A DNA stretch of 64,000 nucleotides from Alphaproteobacteria bacterium. GTDB lineage: Bacteria; Pseudomonadota; Alphaproteobacteria; Thalassobaculales; Thalassobaculaceae. The stretch covers positions 1 to 64,000 of the forward strand of contig JABMNR010000149.1 in assembly GCA_013203465.1 (NCBI GenBank), given 5' to 3'. Within the stretch, counting starts at the first letter, position 1. Every line of letters starts with the position of its first letter. Below are positions 54,257-63,257 of the stretch, piece after piece. A program made the translations under genes and the position numbers. The notes below the pieces were generated by a model. The model was not told the DNA's origin. It did not search any database and saw nothing but the letters and a program-made list of their open reading frames with translations.

Positions 54257-55357
54257 ATGTCCGTCGTTATGGCTGTTTTCAACACGACCGAGCGTTTCGG
54301 CGCGGTGGCTAAGCTGTTGCATTGGGCAACGGCGTTGGCGGTGCTGACGATGTTCCCGCTCGCCTGGTGGATGGATGATTTGCCGCTGGGGCTGGCGAAA
54401 CTGCAAGCCTACAACTGGCATAAATCGATCGGCGTCACGATCCTTGCGGTCGCTGTCATCCGGTTGATCTGGCGGCTGAACAACCCACGCCCTCGTTATC
54501 TTGGGACGCCCGGGTGGCAGCAATGGACGGCCACCGCCGTGCATGCGCTGCTGTATCTCTGCCTGCTGACCATGCCGTTGCTTGGGTGGCTTGGATCGGC
54601 GGCGGCCAACACGCCGGTGAATGTCTTTGGTTTGATAATCTTGCCGCAGCCGATCGCGCCCGACCGTATCCTCGCCGAGGTCTTCGAAGAAGCTCACGAG
54701 ACGGTGGCGACGCTGTTGATGGTCCTGGTGGCTCTGCACGTGGCGGGGGCGCTCAAGCACCATCTGGTCGACCGCGACGATACCCTGCGCCGTATGCTGC
54801 CGGCCGTGGCGGTGGGCCTGATGGTTGGATTTTTAAGCCTGGACGCCCAGGCTGAGCCGTCAAGCTGGACCGTGCGGACGGAGGAGAGCCGGATCACGTT
54901 CATCGCGACCCAACTCGGTGCTCCGATCGAGGGGGTGTTTCATCGGTTCGAGTCCGACATACGCTTCGACCCCGGCGACCTGGCCGGGTCCAGCGCGGCG
55001 GTGACGATCGAGACCGCCTCGCTCGACACCGGGGAAGATAACCGCGACAAGGCCGCCAAGGGACCCGATTTCTTCGATGCGGCGTCTCACCCCATTGCAC
55101 GATTTGAGACCAGGGCAATCACGGGGCGTGACGGCGGCGGCTACGTTGCCGAGGGTACCTTGACGATCAAGAACGCGGCGAAGCCGATTGCCCTGCCGTT
55201 CGAGTTGGACATCGCCGATGGCGTGGCGCGGATGCGCGCCAGCATCACCGTCAAACGGCTCGACTTCGCGCTGGGCACCGGCGAATGGGCGACCAATGGC
55301 GCGGTCGGTGAGACCGTCGAGATCCGACTGACCGTGACCGCCGACCGGAAACCTTAG
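54257..55357 (+). CDS. Cytochrome b561 - YceI fusion protein
   Basis: 366 aa. The N-terminal about 180 residues form a four-helix cytochrome b561 domain with haem-ligand His in KLLHWATAL, YNWHKSIGV, EEAHETVAT and LVALHVAGALKHH. After a further hydrophobic stretch (about 185-200) a YceI lipocalin-like domain begins at SSWTVRTEESRITFIATQLG and ends VEIRLTVTADR. The two domains are more often separate neighbouring genes; YceI binds isoprenoid quinone-like lipids. The fusion suggests electron transfer coupled to periplasmic quinone binding. Start could also be at 54269. Confidence 0.9.
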   Translation: MSVVMAVFNTTERFGAVAKLLHWATALAVLTMFPLAWWMDDLPLGLAKLQAYNWHKSIGVTILAVAVIRLIWRLNNPRPRYLGTPGWQQWTATAVHALLYLCLLTMPLLGWLGSAAANTPVNVFGLIILPQPIAPDRILAEVFEEAHETVATLLMVLVALHVAGALKHHLVDRDDTLRRMLPAVAVGLMVGFLSLDAQAEPSSWTVRTEESRITFIATQLGAPIEGVFHRFESDIRFDPGDLAGSSAAVTIETASLDTGEDNRDKAAKGPDFFDAASHPIARFETRAITGRDGGGYVAEGTLTIKNAAKPIALPFELDIADGVARMRASITVKRLDFALGTGEWATNGAVGETVEIRLTVTADRKP

Positions 55358-55440
55358 AGCCGGCGCTGATTTACAAGCCTTGGCGGTGCTCGTATCTTGG
55401 ACGTGGTTGCGCGAACGGCTGATTGGAGCGCCGGAAGAGA

Positions 55441-55935
55441 ATGCCGGAGAAGATCGACTTCTCGACGATCAGTTTTTTGATCGTCGACAGTAACCCGCTG
55501 TCGATCGAACTCGTTCGCGACATTCTCGGCATGCTGGGTGCGACGGCGACGCGCTCGGCCATGACGGTGGACCGGGCGCGCAAGATGTTGCGCCGGGATC
55601 CGGCGGACATCGTCATCACCGAGCATCACCTGGAGCCGGAGGACGGTCTCGTCCTGATCGACTGGATCCGTAACGCGGCGGAGTCGCCCGACCGCATGAC
55701 GCCCGTGATCATGCTGACCGCCAACTCCGAGCAGAGCTATGTCACTCAGGCGCGTGATATCGGGGTGACGGAATTCCTGGCCAAGCCGTTCAACGTCGAA
55801 AGCCTTTACCGTCGACTGGTTTCGGTGATCGCCCGGCCCCGCTCCTTCGTCAACGCCGAGGACTATTTCGGCCCGGATCGCCGCCGCCGCCAAGTGTTGC
55901 GCGGCGGTACGGATCGCCGCTCGGGCGAACGCTGA
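55441..55935 (+). CDS. Atypical response regulator receiver protein
   Basis: 164 aa, one receiver domain (about 9-130) with an Arg-rich tail. FLIVDSNPLS keeps one Asp (16) of the acidic pair but has Ser at 17. At the phosphoacceptor position there is Glu61 (DIVITEHHL) instead of Asp. Thr93 (MLTANS) and Lys115 (AKPFN) are kept. It probably cannot be phosphorylated in the usual way and may be locked in an on-like state. The downstream HPt-like gene starts 10 nt later. Confidence 0.85.
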   Translation: MPEKIDFSTISFLIVDSNPLSIELVRDILGMLGATATRSAMTVDRARKMLRRDPADIVITEHHLEPEDGLVLIDWIRNAAESPDRMTPVIMLTANSEQSYVTQARDIGVTEFLAKPFNVESLYRRLVSVIARPRSFVNAEDYFGPDRRRRQVLRGGTDRRSGER

Positions 55936-55945
55936 GGAGTAGGTC

Positions 55946-56458
55946 GTGTCCCGACGCGCCCAGATCATCCCGCCCCGGGTCGAGCTCATGCGCAAGGCGA
56001 TCAACGCCACCAAGGGCATCGATCTCAAGCTGACGCCGGAGACCGTGCACCAGATGGAGCAGGTGGTGCACCGCTCGCGCGATAAATTCGTCAACGACAT
56101 TGCCGCCCGGCTCGCTGTTATGCGCGGCTCGCTGGAGCGACTGGACGCGCCCGGCCAACGGCCGGTGCTGGATGAGCTGTATCAACACTCACTTGCCATC
56201 AAGGGCGCGGGCGGGACAATCGGGTTCGATCTGCTGACGTTGATCGGAAAATCACTGAACGATTTTGTGGCGGGCCAGACCAGGCTCGACAAACGCCAAG
56301 TCGCCGTGGTGTCGCTGCACATCGACGCGCTGTACACGGTTTTGGCGAACAATGTCTCCGGCCCCGGTGGGGCGGTCGAGGCGGCGGTGATCGAGGCGTT
56401 CGACGAGGTGAACGAGCGCTTTAAAATGGCCCGGCCGTCAGACAGCCGCGGCACATGA
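55946..56458 (+). CDS. HPt-like helical protein (170 aa)
   Basis: The centre (about 70-115) resembles a histidine phosphotransfer domain: LYQHSLAIKGAGGTIGFDLLTLIG parallels the usual AHTLKGAAGNIG. The residue in the phospho-His position is Leu83, while a His stands two places earlier (His81). Phosphotransfer is therefore doubtful. The GTG at 55946 has GAGGAG upstream. It is directly downstream of the atypical receiver, and the two probably interact. Confidence 0.7.
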   Translation: MSRRAQIIPPRVELMRKAINATKGIDLKLTPETVHQMEQVVHRSRDKFVNDIAARLAVMRGSLERLDAPGQRPVLDELYQHSLAIKGAGGTIGFDLLTLIGKSLNDFVAGQTRLDKRQVAVVSLHIDALYTVLANNVSGPGGAVEAAVIEAFDEVNERFKMARPSDSRGT

Positions 56459-56501
56459 CAACCCGCTGGCGCCAAGATATTGTTTTCTCCTGGCACGAGC
56501 G

Positions 56502-56852
56502 ATGAACGAGACCAGCATGGTGGAGATCGACCCCATGGATCAGCGCGCGCTTGGCGTGTTGTCCGAAACCGTGAATAACGAACTTGGACCGGCAAGCATC
56601 GTCGCCCGGGAGGTGGTCCGCGCCTACCGTTCGGGCCGGAAGGCGGATTTGCGCACCGCCAGTGCCGCCTTCGACGCGTTGCCGGGGTGGCAGCGCGCGC
56701 GGATTGGCGACGACGCGACCCGACGGGCCAAACGACTGCGCGCCCGGTTGCTGAAGGGCACGGCGCGCGACTGGCGCGAGTTGGAAAAAGGCGGGGAACG
56801 GATTGTCATTCCGGCGCCTCCCCGGTTCCTTCGGCCACGCGCGCCGCGTTGA
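56502..56852 (+). CDS. Small hypothetical protein (116 aa)
   Basis: Basic, helical and soluble, with Arg/Ala-rich middle (RTASAAFDALPGWQRARIG) and Pro-rich end (IPAPPRFLRPRAP). No family recognised. It lies 43 nt after the HPt-like gene on the same strand and may belong to that unit. Confidence 0.65.
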   Translation: MNETSMVEIDPMDQRALGVLSETVNNELGPASIVAREVVRAYRSGRKADLRTASAAFDALPGWQRARIGDDATRRAKRLRARLLKGTARDWRELEKGGERIVIPAPPRFLRPRAPR

Positions 56853-57007
56853 GATTGCGGCCCTCGGAGTGATTTGAACGAAATCCGAGTCGATATCCCT
56901 TCAAAATTGGAACCAAACGGCTATAGTGCGGCCGGGGACGCTATGGTCGCCGGCGGTGTGATGAAACCGCCGATTCAGAGTGATCCAGTACAAGCGTTTC
57001 AGGCATG

Positions 57008-57032
57008 TCTCTCGCGTCAGGCTCGCGAGAGA
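57008..57032 (+). promoter_or_regulatory. 9-bp hairpin upstream of the 214 aa hypothetical gene
   Basis: TCTCTCGCG (57008-57016) pairs perfectly with CGCGAGAGA (57024-57032) around a 7-nt loop. It ends 30 nt before the ATG at 57063. Without a T tract it is either a weak terminator for the upstream genes or a leader structure. Confidence 0.5.
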
Positions 57033-57062
57033 CCCGGATTACGCCAACAAAGGATGTTCGCC

Positions 57063-57707
57063 ATGCGTGGCAGAAACCAGACTCCGCCACCGCAACCACC
57101 GTCGACCGTTGAATACTTCGCGAAGGAATTCGCCAAGTTTCTCAACAACGTGCAGAACAACGAGGTGGATATTCTCGGCTCGTTCCTGATCGAGAGCGAG
57201 TGGGAGAATTACCGCAAAAACGCCGATGGGGTGATCGAATCCCTTGAGCTCGCCGGATTCTGCATTGTGCCGCAGATGCCGACCGATCCTATGGTGGCCG
57301 CGGCCGACAAGACGTTATCACAGGGTCTTATGGGGTCGGGTTCGCGCGCCTATGTCAGTGCGGTGTTCGGCGCCATGCTGCAGGCCTGGATCGAAACCCG
57401 GGATACCAACCTGATCCTCGATATCTTCTCGATGGCGCTGTCCCGTGCGTCCACCACTAGCAACAGGCGCGACTCGTCGTCGTTCGATTCCTCGTTCCAG
57501 CGGTTCCGCAAGCAGAGCCAGGATATCCTTGCCAATCTGGAAAAGACCGGGTTGGCGGTGGTGTCGGACGAGCCGACTCCGTACATGGTGTCCGCCGGTG
57601 TGTCCGAGACGGCCGAGCATCGCTCGCGAACCAACCAGAAGATCGGCGCCGATCCGATCTACATCACCAGCCTCTACGAAAACATGATCAAGGCTCGGCC
57701 GAAGTAA
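57063..57707 (+). CDS. Hypothetical protein (214 aa)
   Basis: A Pro-rich start (QTPPPQPPS) is followed by helical sequence with TVEYFAKEFAKFLNNVQNNE and FIESEW-like elements, then a Ser-rich stretch (about 135-150) and QDILANLEKTGLAVVSDEPT. Two segments, ESLELAGFCIVPQMPTDPM and ANLEKTGLAVVSDEPTPYM, look like an internal duplication (about 60-95 and 165-195). The ATG at 57063 has AAAGGA 8 nt upstream; the frame is open from 56874, but earlier starts lack signals. Family unknown. Confidence 0.7.
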   Translation: MRGRNQTPPPQPPSTVEYFAKEFAKFLNNVQNNEVDILGSFLIESEWENYRKNADGVIESLELAGFCIVPQMPTDPMVAAADKTLSQGLMGSGSRAYVSAVFGAMLQAWIETRDTNLILDIFSMALSRASTTSNRRDSSSFDSSFQRFRKQSQDILANLEKTGLAVVSDEPTPYMVSAGVSETAEHRSRTNQKIGADPIYITSLYENMIKARPK

Positions 57708-57733
57708 TTGGCGGGCGGTGGCTCCTGGTCCTG

Positions 57734-58123
57734 TTACTTGCCTTTCGGCCGGCGACGATACGCCGACGCCAATACCGTCACCGCCTGTTTGTGGCGCGCG
57801 CTGCCCATTCCGGGGCGTGACACCGTCTGCCGGCTGCTGGACATGGTCGGAGCGGTCTTCGATCCGATCGCCGCCAACAGATCCGTCTCCGGGCTGCGAC
57901 CACCGGCCGGTCGGCCGATTTTCCGGCCATCGGAGGCGCCCGCCGCGCGTTGCACCGCCAGCGCCGCCAGATTGTTGAGAACCGGTCCCGTCAGCGCCCG
58001 GTAGAGCTTGTCGTCAGCCTCAGCCCAGACTCGCAAAAGCAAGCTTGCCTCATGCCGATTGCCGCCCGCCGCGTCGAGCGCTTCGCGAGCCTTGGCCCGA
58101 ATGTAGTCCTGTCCCCGCGCCAT
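57734..58123 (-). CDS. Hypothetical protein (129 aa)
   Basis: The first 70 residues look folded and helical (ARGQDYIRAKAREALDAAG, then LLLRVWAEADDKLYRALTG), and the rest is Arg/Ser/Pro-rich and probably disordered. The opening (repeated basic helices with GGNRHEAS) hints at a helix-turn-helix-like element, but this is weak. The ATG at 58123 has CAGGAGA upstream. It is divergent from the HtrA-like gene and convergent with the 214 aa gene. Confidence 0.65.
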   Translation of the reverse strand: MARGQDYIRAKAREALDAAGGNRHEASLLLRVWAEADDKLYRALTGPVLNNLAALAVQRAAGASDGRKIGRPAGGRSPETDLLAAIGSKTAPTMSSSRQTVSRPGMGSARHKQAVTVLASAYRRRPKGK

Positions 58124-58246
58124 TGCTGTCTCCTGAAGCGGTTTTTCCAATGATACCAGCCCGCAAGCACGCTCGCTATGAGATGACTGGAAACCAACGG
58201 ATTGTCGTCCTACCCTGACGGTGCGAATCGGAAGGAAGGGACAGCC

Positions 58247-59221
58247 ATGAGCGCCCGAATCCTATCTACGATCCTTATCATCGTCTTCGTTCTGGGGCTT
58301 GTCGATCGGCCACGGGCGGCGGAGCCGAATCCCTTGCGTGCCGTCGTAGGCATCCAGGCGTCGATTCCAAGCGACGCGCGCACGGCCGGCTCTCTTGGTA
58401 CCGAGCGGCGTGGCGGCGGCGTGCTGATCGACGGCGCCGGCTTGGTGTTGACCATCGGTTATTTGATCTTGGAGGCGGAATCGGTGGCGGTCGAGGATGC
58501 GGCCGGCCGGCGCATCCCGGCCGAGATCGTCGCCTACGATCATGAAACCGGGTTTGGCCTGGTCCGTGCCCTTGGTCCGGTGGACGGCCAGCCCGTGCGG
58601 TTGGGTGCCTTCGGTTCAATATCGCCTGGACACGCGCTTTTGGCGGCGGGGCCGGGCTTTGCCCGACCCACGGTTCTGATTGACCGGCGGCCGTTCGCCG
58701 GTGGCTGGGAGTATCTGCTGGAGGCGGCGCTGTACACCTCGCCGCCGATCCCGAATTTTGGCGGCGCGGCGTTGTTCGACACGGAAGGACAGCTGGTCGG
58801 TATCGGCTCGCTGCTGATCGGCGACGTAAGTGGCGATGGCGCCGGTATTCCCGGCAATCTATTCGTTCCGATCGATCTGCTCGCGCCGATCCTAGGCGAT
58901 CTGCTGGCGTTTGGCCGATCGACCACGCCGGCGCACCCTTGGATCGGGCTGTATCCGAACGAGGTGGACGGCGCCTTGGTGGTGGGCCGGGTCTCCCCAG
59001 GCGGTCCGGCGGCCGCCGCCGGCATCCGTGTCGGCGACATCATCCTTGGTGTGGCCGATGAGCCGGTGCGGGCCATGGAGGTCCTGTGGCGTCGGTTACG
59101 GGCGCTCGGCCACGCGGGGGTCGATATCCCGCTCAAGGTGATGTCGGACGGCATCGTCCGCGATGTGACGGTGATGTCCCGTGATCGGCACGACTGGTTA
59201 AAACTACGGCGCTCCTACTGA
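58247..59221 (+). CDS. HtrA-like protein lacking the catalytic triad, with PDZ domain
   Basis: 324 aa, signal peptide about 1-24. A trypsin-like domain (about 30-220) follows the DegP pattern (GGGVLIDGAGLVLT, IPAEIVAYDHET), but the catalytic positions are changed: His to Tyr72 (TIGYLI), Asp to Gly102 and Ser to Phe171 (PNFGGAALF in place of GNSGGAL). A PDZ domain (about 235-315, ALVVGRVSPGGPAAAAGIRVGDII) is intact. It is thus a likely periplasmic pseudoprotease acting as a chaperone, scaffold or regulator. GGAAGGG lies upstream of the ATG at 58247. Confidence 0.85.
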   Translation: MSARILSTILIIVFVLGLVDRPRAAEPNPLRAVVGIQASIPSDARTAGSLGTERRGGGVLIDGAGLVLTIGYLILEAESVAVEDAAGRRIPAEIVAYDHETGFGLVRALGPVDGQPVRLGAFGSISPGHALLAAGPGFARPTVLIDRRPFAGGWEYLLEAALYTSPPIPNFGGAALFDTEGQLVGIGSLLIGDVSGDGAGIPGNLFVPIDLLAPILGDLLAFGRSTTPAHPWIGLYPNEVDGALVVGRVSPGGPAAAAGIRVGDIILGVADEPVRAMEVLWRRLRALGHAGVDIPLKVMSDGIVRDVTVMSRDRHDWLKLRRSY

Positions 59222-59225
59222 ACGG

Positions 59226-60056
59226 TCAGCCGGCCTCCTTCTGGTGATGAACCACGCGTTGTGGGAACGGTATCTCGATGCCGGCGGCGCCGAGCATCTC
59301 TTTCGCGGCCTTGGTGACGGCGAATTTGCAGGACCAGTAGTCGCTGGTCTTCACCCAGAAACGCATGTTGAGATTTACCGAGCTGTCGGCCAACTCCATC
59401 ACCATGATCTCCGGCGCCGGGTCGGCCAATGCCCGACCGTCCTTGGCAATCACCCCGCGCAGGACCTCGAAGGCTTGATCAAGATCGGCGCCGTAGGACA
59501 CACCAACCCCGATGTCGAGCCGGCGGGTGGCATGGCGCGAGAAGTTCGAGATGGTGCCGCCGAAGATCGAGGAATTCGGCACGCTGATGTAGATGTTGTC
59601 GGCGGTGGCCAGCTCGGTCGCGAACAAACCGACTTCCTTGACCGTGCCGCCGACACCCGCGGCCGTCACGTAGTCGCCGACCCGGAACGGGCGCAGGAAC
59701 AACAGCATCACGCCGGCGGCGACGTTGGACAACGTGCCCTGCAACGCCAGACCGACCGCCAGGCCGGCGGCACCCAGGACGGCGATGATCGAGGTGGTCG
59801 CGACGCCGAACTGGTTGAGGACCGCGATGATCGTGATGATCATCACCAGATAGCGCACGACGGAGGCGAAGATCGGACGGAGCGTATCGTCCATCCATTT
59901 TATCCGGCCCAGGGCACGGCGCGTACCGGACTGCGCCCAACCGGCGATGATCCAGCCGGCGATGAGGATCGCGACGGCGCCCAGCACATCGAGACCGTAG
60001 GTGGCCAGAACTTCGGTAATCTCGTTACGTAGGATGTCGAGGTCTTCGCTGGACAT
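59226..60056 (-). CDS. Small-conductance mechanosensitive channel (MscS family)
   Basis: 276 aa, three helices (about 22-42, 64-85, 90-120). AAGLAVGLALQGTLSNVAAGVMLLF is the pore-lining helix, and RPFRVGDYV opens the cytosolic beta domain. Length matches E. coli MscS (286 aa). It releases solutes on hypoosmotic shock. The ATG at 60056 has AGGAG 12 nt upstream; the longer frame to 60254 overlaps the dehydrogenase gene. It is 22 nt downstream of that gene on the same strand. Confidence 0.94.
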   Translation of the reverse strand: MSSEDLDILRNEITEVLATYGLDVLGAVAILIAGWIIAGWAQSGTRRALGRIKWMDDTLRPIFASVVRYLVMIITIIAVLNQFGVATTSIIAVLGAAGLAVGLALQGTLSNVAAGVMLLFLRPFRVGDYVTAAGVGGTVKEVGLFATELATADNIYISVPNSSIFGGTISNFSRHATRRLDIGVGVSYGADLDQAFEVLRGVIAKDGRALADPAPEIMVMELADSSVNLNMRFWVKTSDYWSCKFAVTKAAKEMLGAAGIEIPFPQRVVHHQKEAG

Positions 60057-60078
60057 AGTGTTCGGTCTCCTGCCGTGA

Positions 60079-61095
60079 TTACCCTCGGGCGCGTTCCGTG
60101 AGCTCGACCGCCAATGCGTCCGGAATCTCGATCCCGTCGATCGAGGCCGCACGCCGCTGCAACCGCCGCTCGCCGGGCAAGCGGGTCCCCTCCTGATCGA
60201 GAATTGCCGTGAACATCTCCTCGGCCCGGGCGGTGAAGCCGGTACCGCCACCAAAGGCGCGCGGGTCCATCACCAGGATTAGATGGCCGATCGAGGGCGG
60301 CGCGCCGGTCGGCTCGAAGAAGGACGACCCTTGATAGCCGAAATTCGAGCCGGTCAGCGCGCCGCACAACAGCTCGATCATCAGACCAAGCGCCGCGCCC
60401 TTGGCGCCGGCGCCGGTACCGCCGAGCGGCGCCATCGATCCGGCCAGCGCCGCCTTGGCGTCGGTGGTTGGCCGGCCCCCGGCGTCGAGCGCCCAATCAT
60501 CGGGAATCGCCTCGCCGCTCTTAGCCGCCAGCACGACCTTGCCCCGGGCGACGGTCGACACCGACAGATCGATCACCAAGGGTGCCCGGCCGCCGGTCCG
60601 TGGACAGGCGAAGGCGATCGGGTTGGTGCCGTACAACGCCGTCTTGCCGCCCCAGGGGGCGATGGCGGCGGGCGTGTTGGAGAAGGCGATGGCCACCAAC
60701 CCCTTGTTCGCCGCATCCTCGACGTGATGACCGGCGACACCGAAATGGTGGCTGTGCTTGATGCCGATGGCGACGATCCCGGTCTCGCCGACGATCTTGG
60801 CGGCGGTGTCGAGACCAAGACGGATCGCCGGGAAGGCGAAGCCGATACGCGAGTCGACGTCGAGCACGGCGGCGGCGGTGCGTTCGACGCTCGGCTCGGC
60901 GAAGCCGTCGACCTTGCCGCATTTGGCCTGCTCGGCGTAGGGCGGAACCCGGGCCACTCCGTGGCTTGAGATGCCGTCGGCCTCGGCCCGAACCAACGCC
61001 TCGGCGACCGTGCGGGCGATATGCGGCGCCACCTGACTGGCTTCGAACACGCGGGTGATCAGCTCGGTCAGGTCGGCGGGCGTGAAACGGGTCAC
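60079..61095 (-). CDS. Ldh family (malate/L-lactate/ureidoglycolate-type) oxidoreductase
   Basis: 338 aa NAD(P)-dependent dehydrogenase of the Ldh_2 (YlbC/AllD) family, not the Rossmann type. ADGISSHGVARVPPYAEQ contains the family His, KHSHHFGVAGHHVEDAANKGLVAIAFSN and GGKTALYGTNPIAFACPR are typical, and LLCGALTGSNFGYQGSSFF forms the C-terminal part. Possible substrates are malate, sulfolactate, ureidoglycolate or delta-1-piperideine-2-carboxylate. Confidence 0.93.
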   Translation of the reverse strand: MTRFTPADLTELITRVFEASQVAPHIARTVAEALVRAEADGISSHGVARVPPYAEQAKCGKVDGFAEPSVERTAAAVLDVDSRIGFAFPAIRLGLDTAAKIVGETGIVAIGIKHSHHFGVAGHHVEDAANKGLVAIAFSNTPAAIAPWGGKTALYGTNPIAFACPRTGGRAPLVIDLSVSTVARGKVVLAAKSGEAIPDDWALDAGGRPTTDAKAALAGSMAPLGGTGAGAKGAALGLMIELLCGALTGSNFGYQGSSFFEPTGAPPSIGHLILVMDPRAFGGGTGFTARAEEMFTAILDQEGTRLPGERRLQRRAASIDGIEIPDALAVELTERARG

Positions 61096-61274
61096 GGAAA
61101 TCTCCCGGTATGGGCGGTTACGACGGGTCGTCGATATCCTGGCGGGCCGGTGGTGGCAAGCATGGTGGCGGGTTGCGGATTCCTGTGTGCGTGATGCATC
61201 GACTGGCGTTAGGGTTCACGCAAGGCGGCGTCACCATCCAAGGGGCGCCAGGTTAACATACAGGAGAAGAGGTT

Positions 61275-61937
61275 ATGGCATTACGACTAGGCGATACCGC
61301 CCCTGATTTCACCGCGCAGACCACCGAGGGAACGGTCCGCTTTCACGAGTGGATTGGCGATGGTTGGGCCATCCTGTTTTCGCATCCCAAGGATTTCACG
61401 CCGGTCTGCACCACCGAACTCGGCTACATGGCCAAACTCGCGCCGGAATTCGCCAAGCGCAACACCAAGGTGATCGGCCTCAGTGTCGATCCGGTCGACA
61501 ATCACGCCAAATGGGCGCTCGACATCGAGGAGACCCAGGGGGCGAAGCCGAATTACCCGATGATCGGCGACACCGACCTTGCCGTCTCGAAGCTCTACAA
61601 CATGCTGCCGGCAAGCGAGGGTGGAACCTCCGAGGGGCGGACGGCGGCCACCAACGCCACGGTGCGCAACGTGTTCATCGTCGGCCCGGACAAGAAGATC
61701 AAGCTGATCATCGTCTACCCGATGAGCACCGGCCGCAACTTCGACGAGGTGCTGCGGGTGCTCGACTCCCTGCAGCTCACCGCCAAGCATCAGGTGGCGA
61801 CCCCGGTGAACTGGCAGCTGGGCGGCGAGGTCATCATCGTCCCGGCGGTAAGTGACGAGGACGCCAAGAAGAAGTTCCCCGGCGGCTGGCGCGCCGAGAA
61901 ACCCTATCTGCGTTACGTGCCGCAGCCCAAGGGATGA
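61275..61937 (+). CDS. 1-Cys peroxiredoxin (Prx6 type)
   Basis: 220 aa. APDFTAQTTEG starts the thioredoxin fold, and SHPKDFTPVCTTELGYMAKL holds the peroxidatic Cys. The Prx6-type C-terminal domain (TPVNWQLGGEVIIVPAVSDEDAKKKFPGG) is complete. There is no second resolving Cys. It reduces peroxides in the cytosol. GGAGAAGAGG lies just upstream of the ATG at 61275. Confidence 0.96.
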   Translation: MALRLGDTAPDFTAQTTEGTVRFHEWIGDGWAILFSHPKDFTPVCTTELGYMAKLAPEFAKRNTKVIGLSVDPVDNHAKWALDIEETQGAKPNYPMIGDTDLAVSKLYNMLPASEGGTSEGRTAATNATVRNVFIVGPDKKIKLIIVYPMSTGRNFDEVLRVLDSLQLTAKHQVATPVNWQLGGEVIIVPAVSDEDAKKKFPGGWRAEKPYLRYVPQPKG

Positions 61938-63254
<1,317 letters not shown>

Positions 63255-63257
63255 CGC

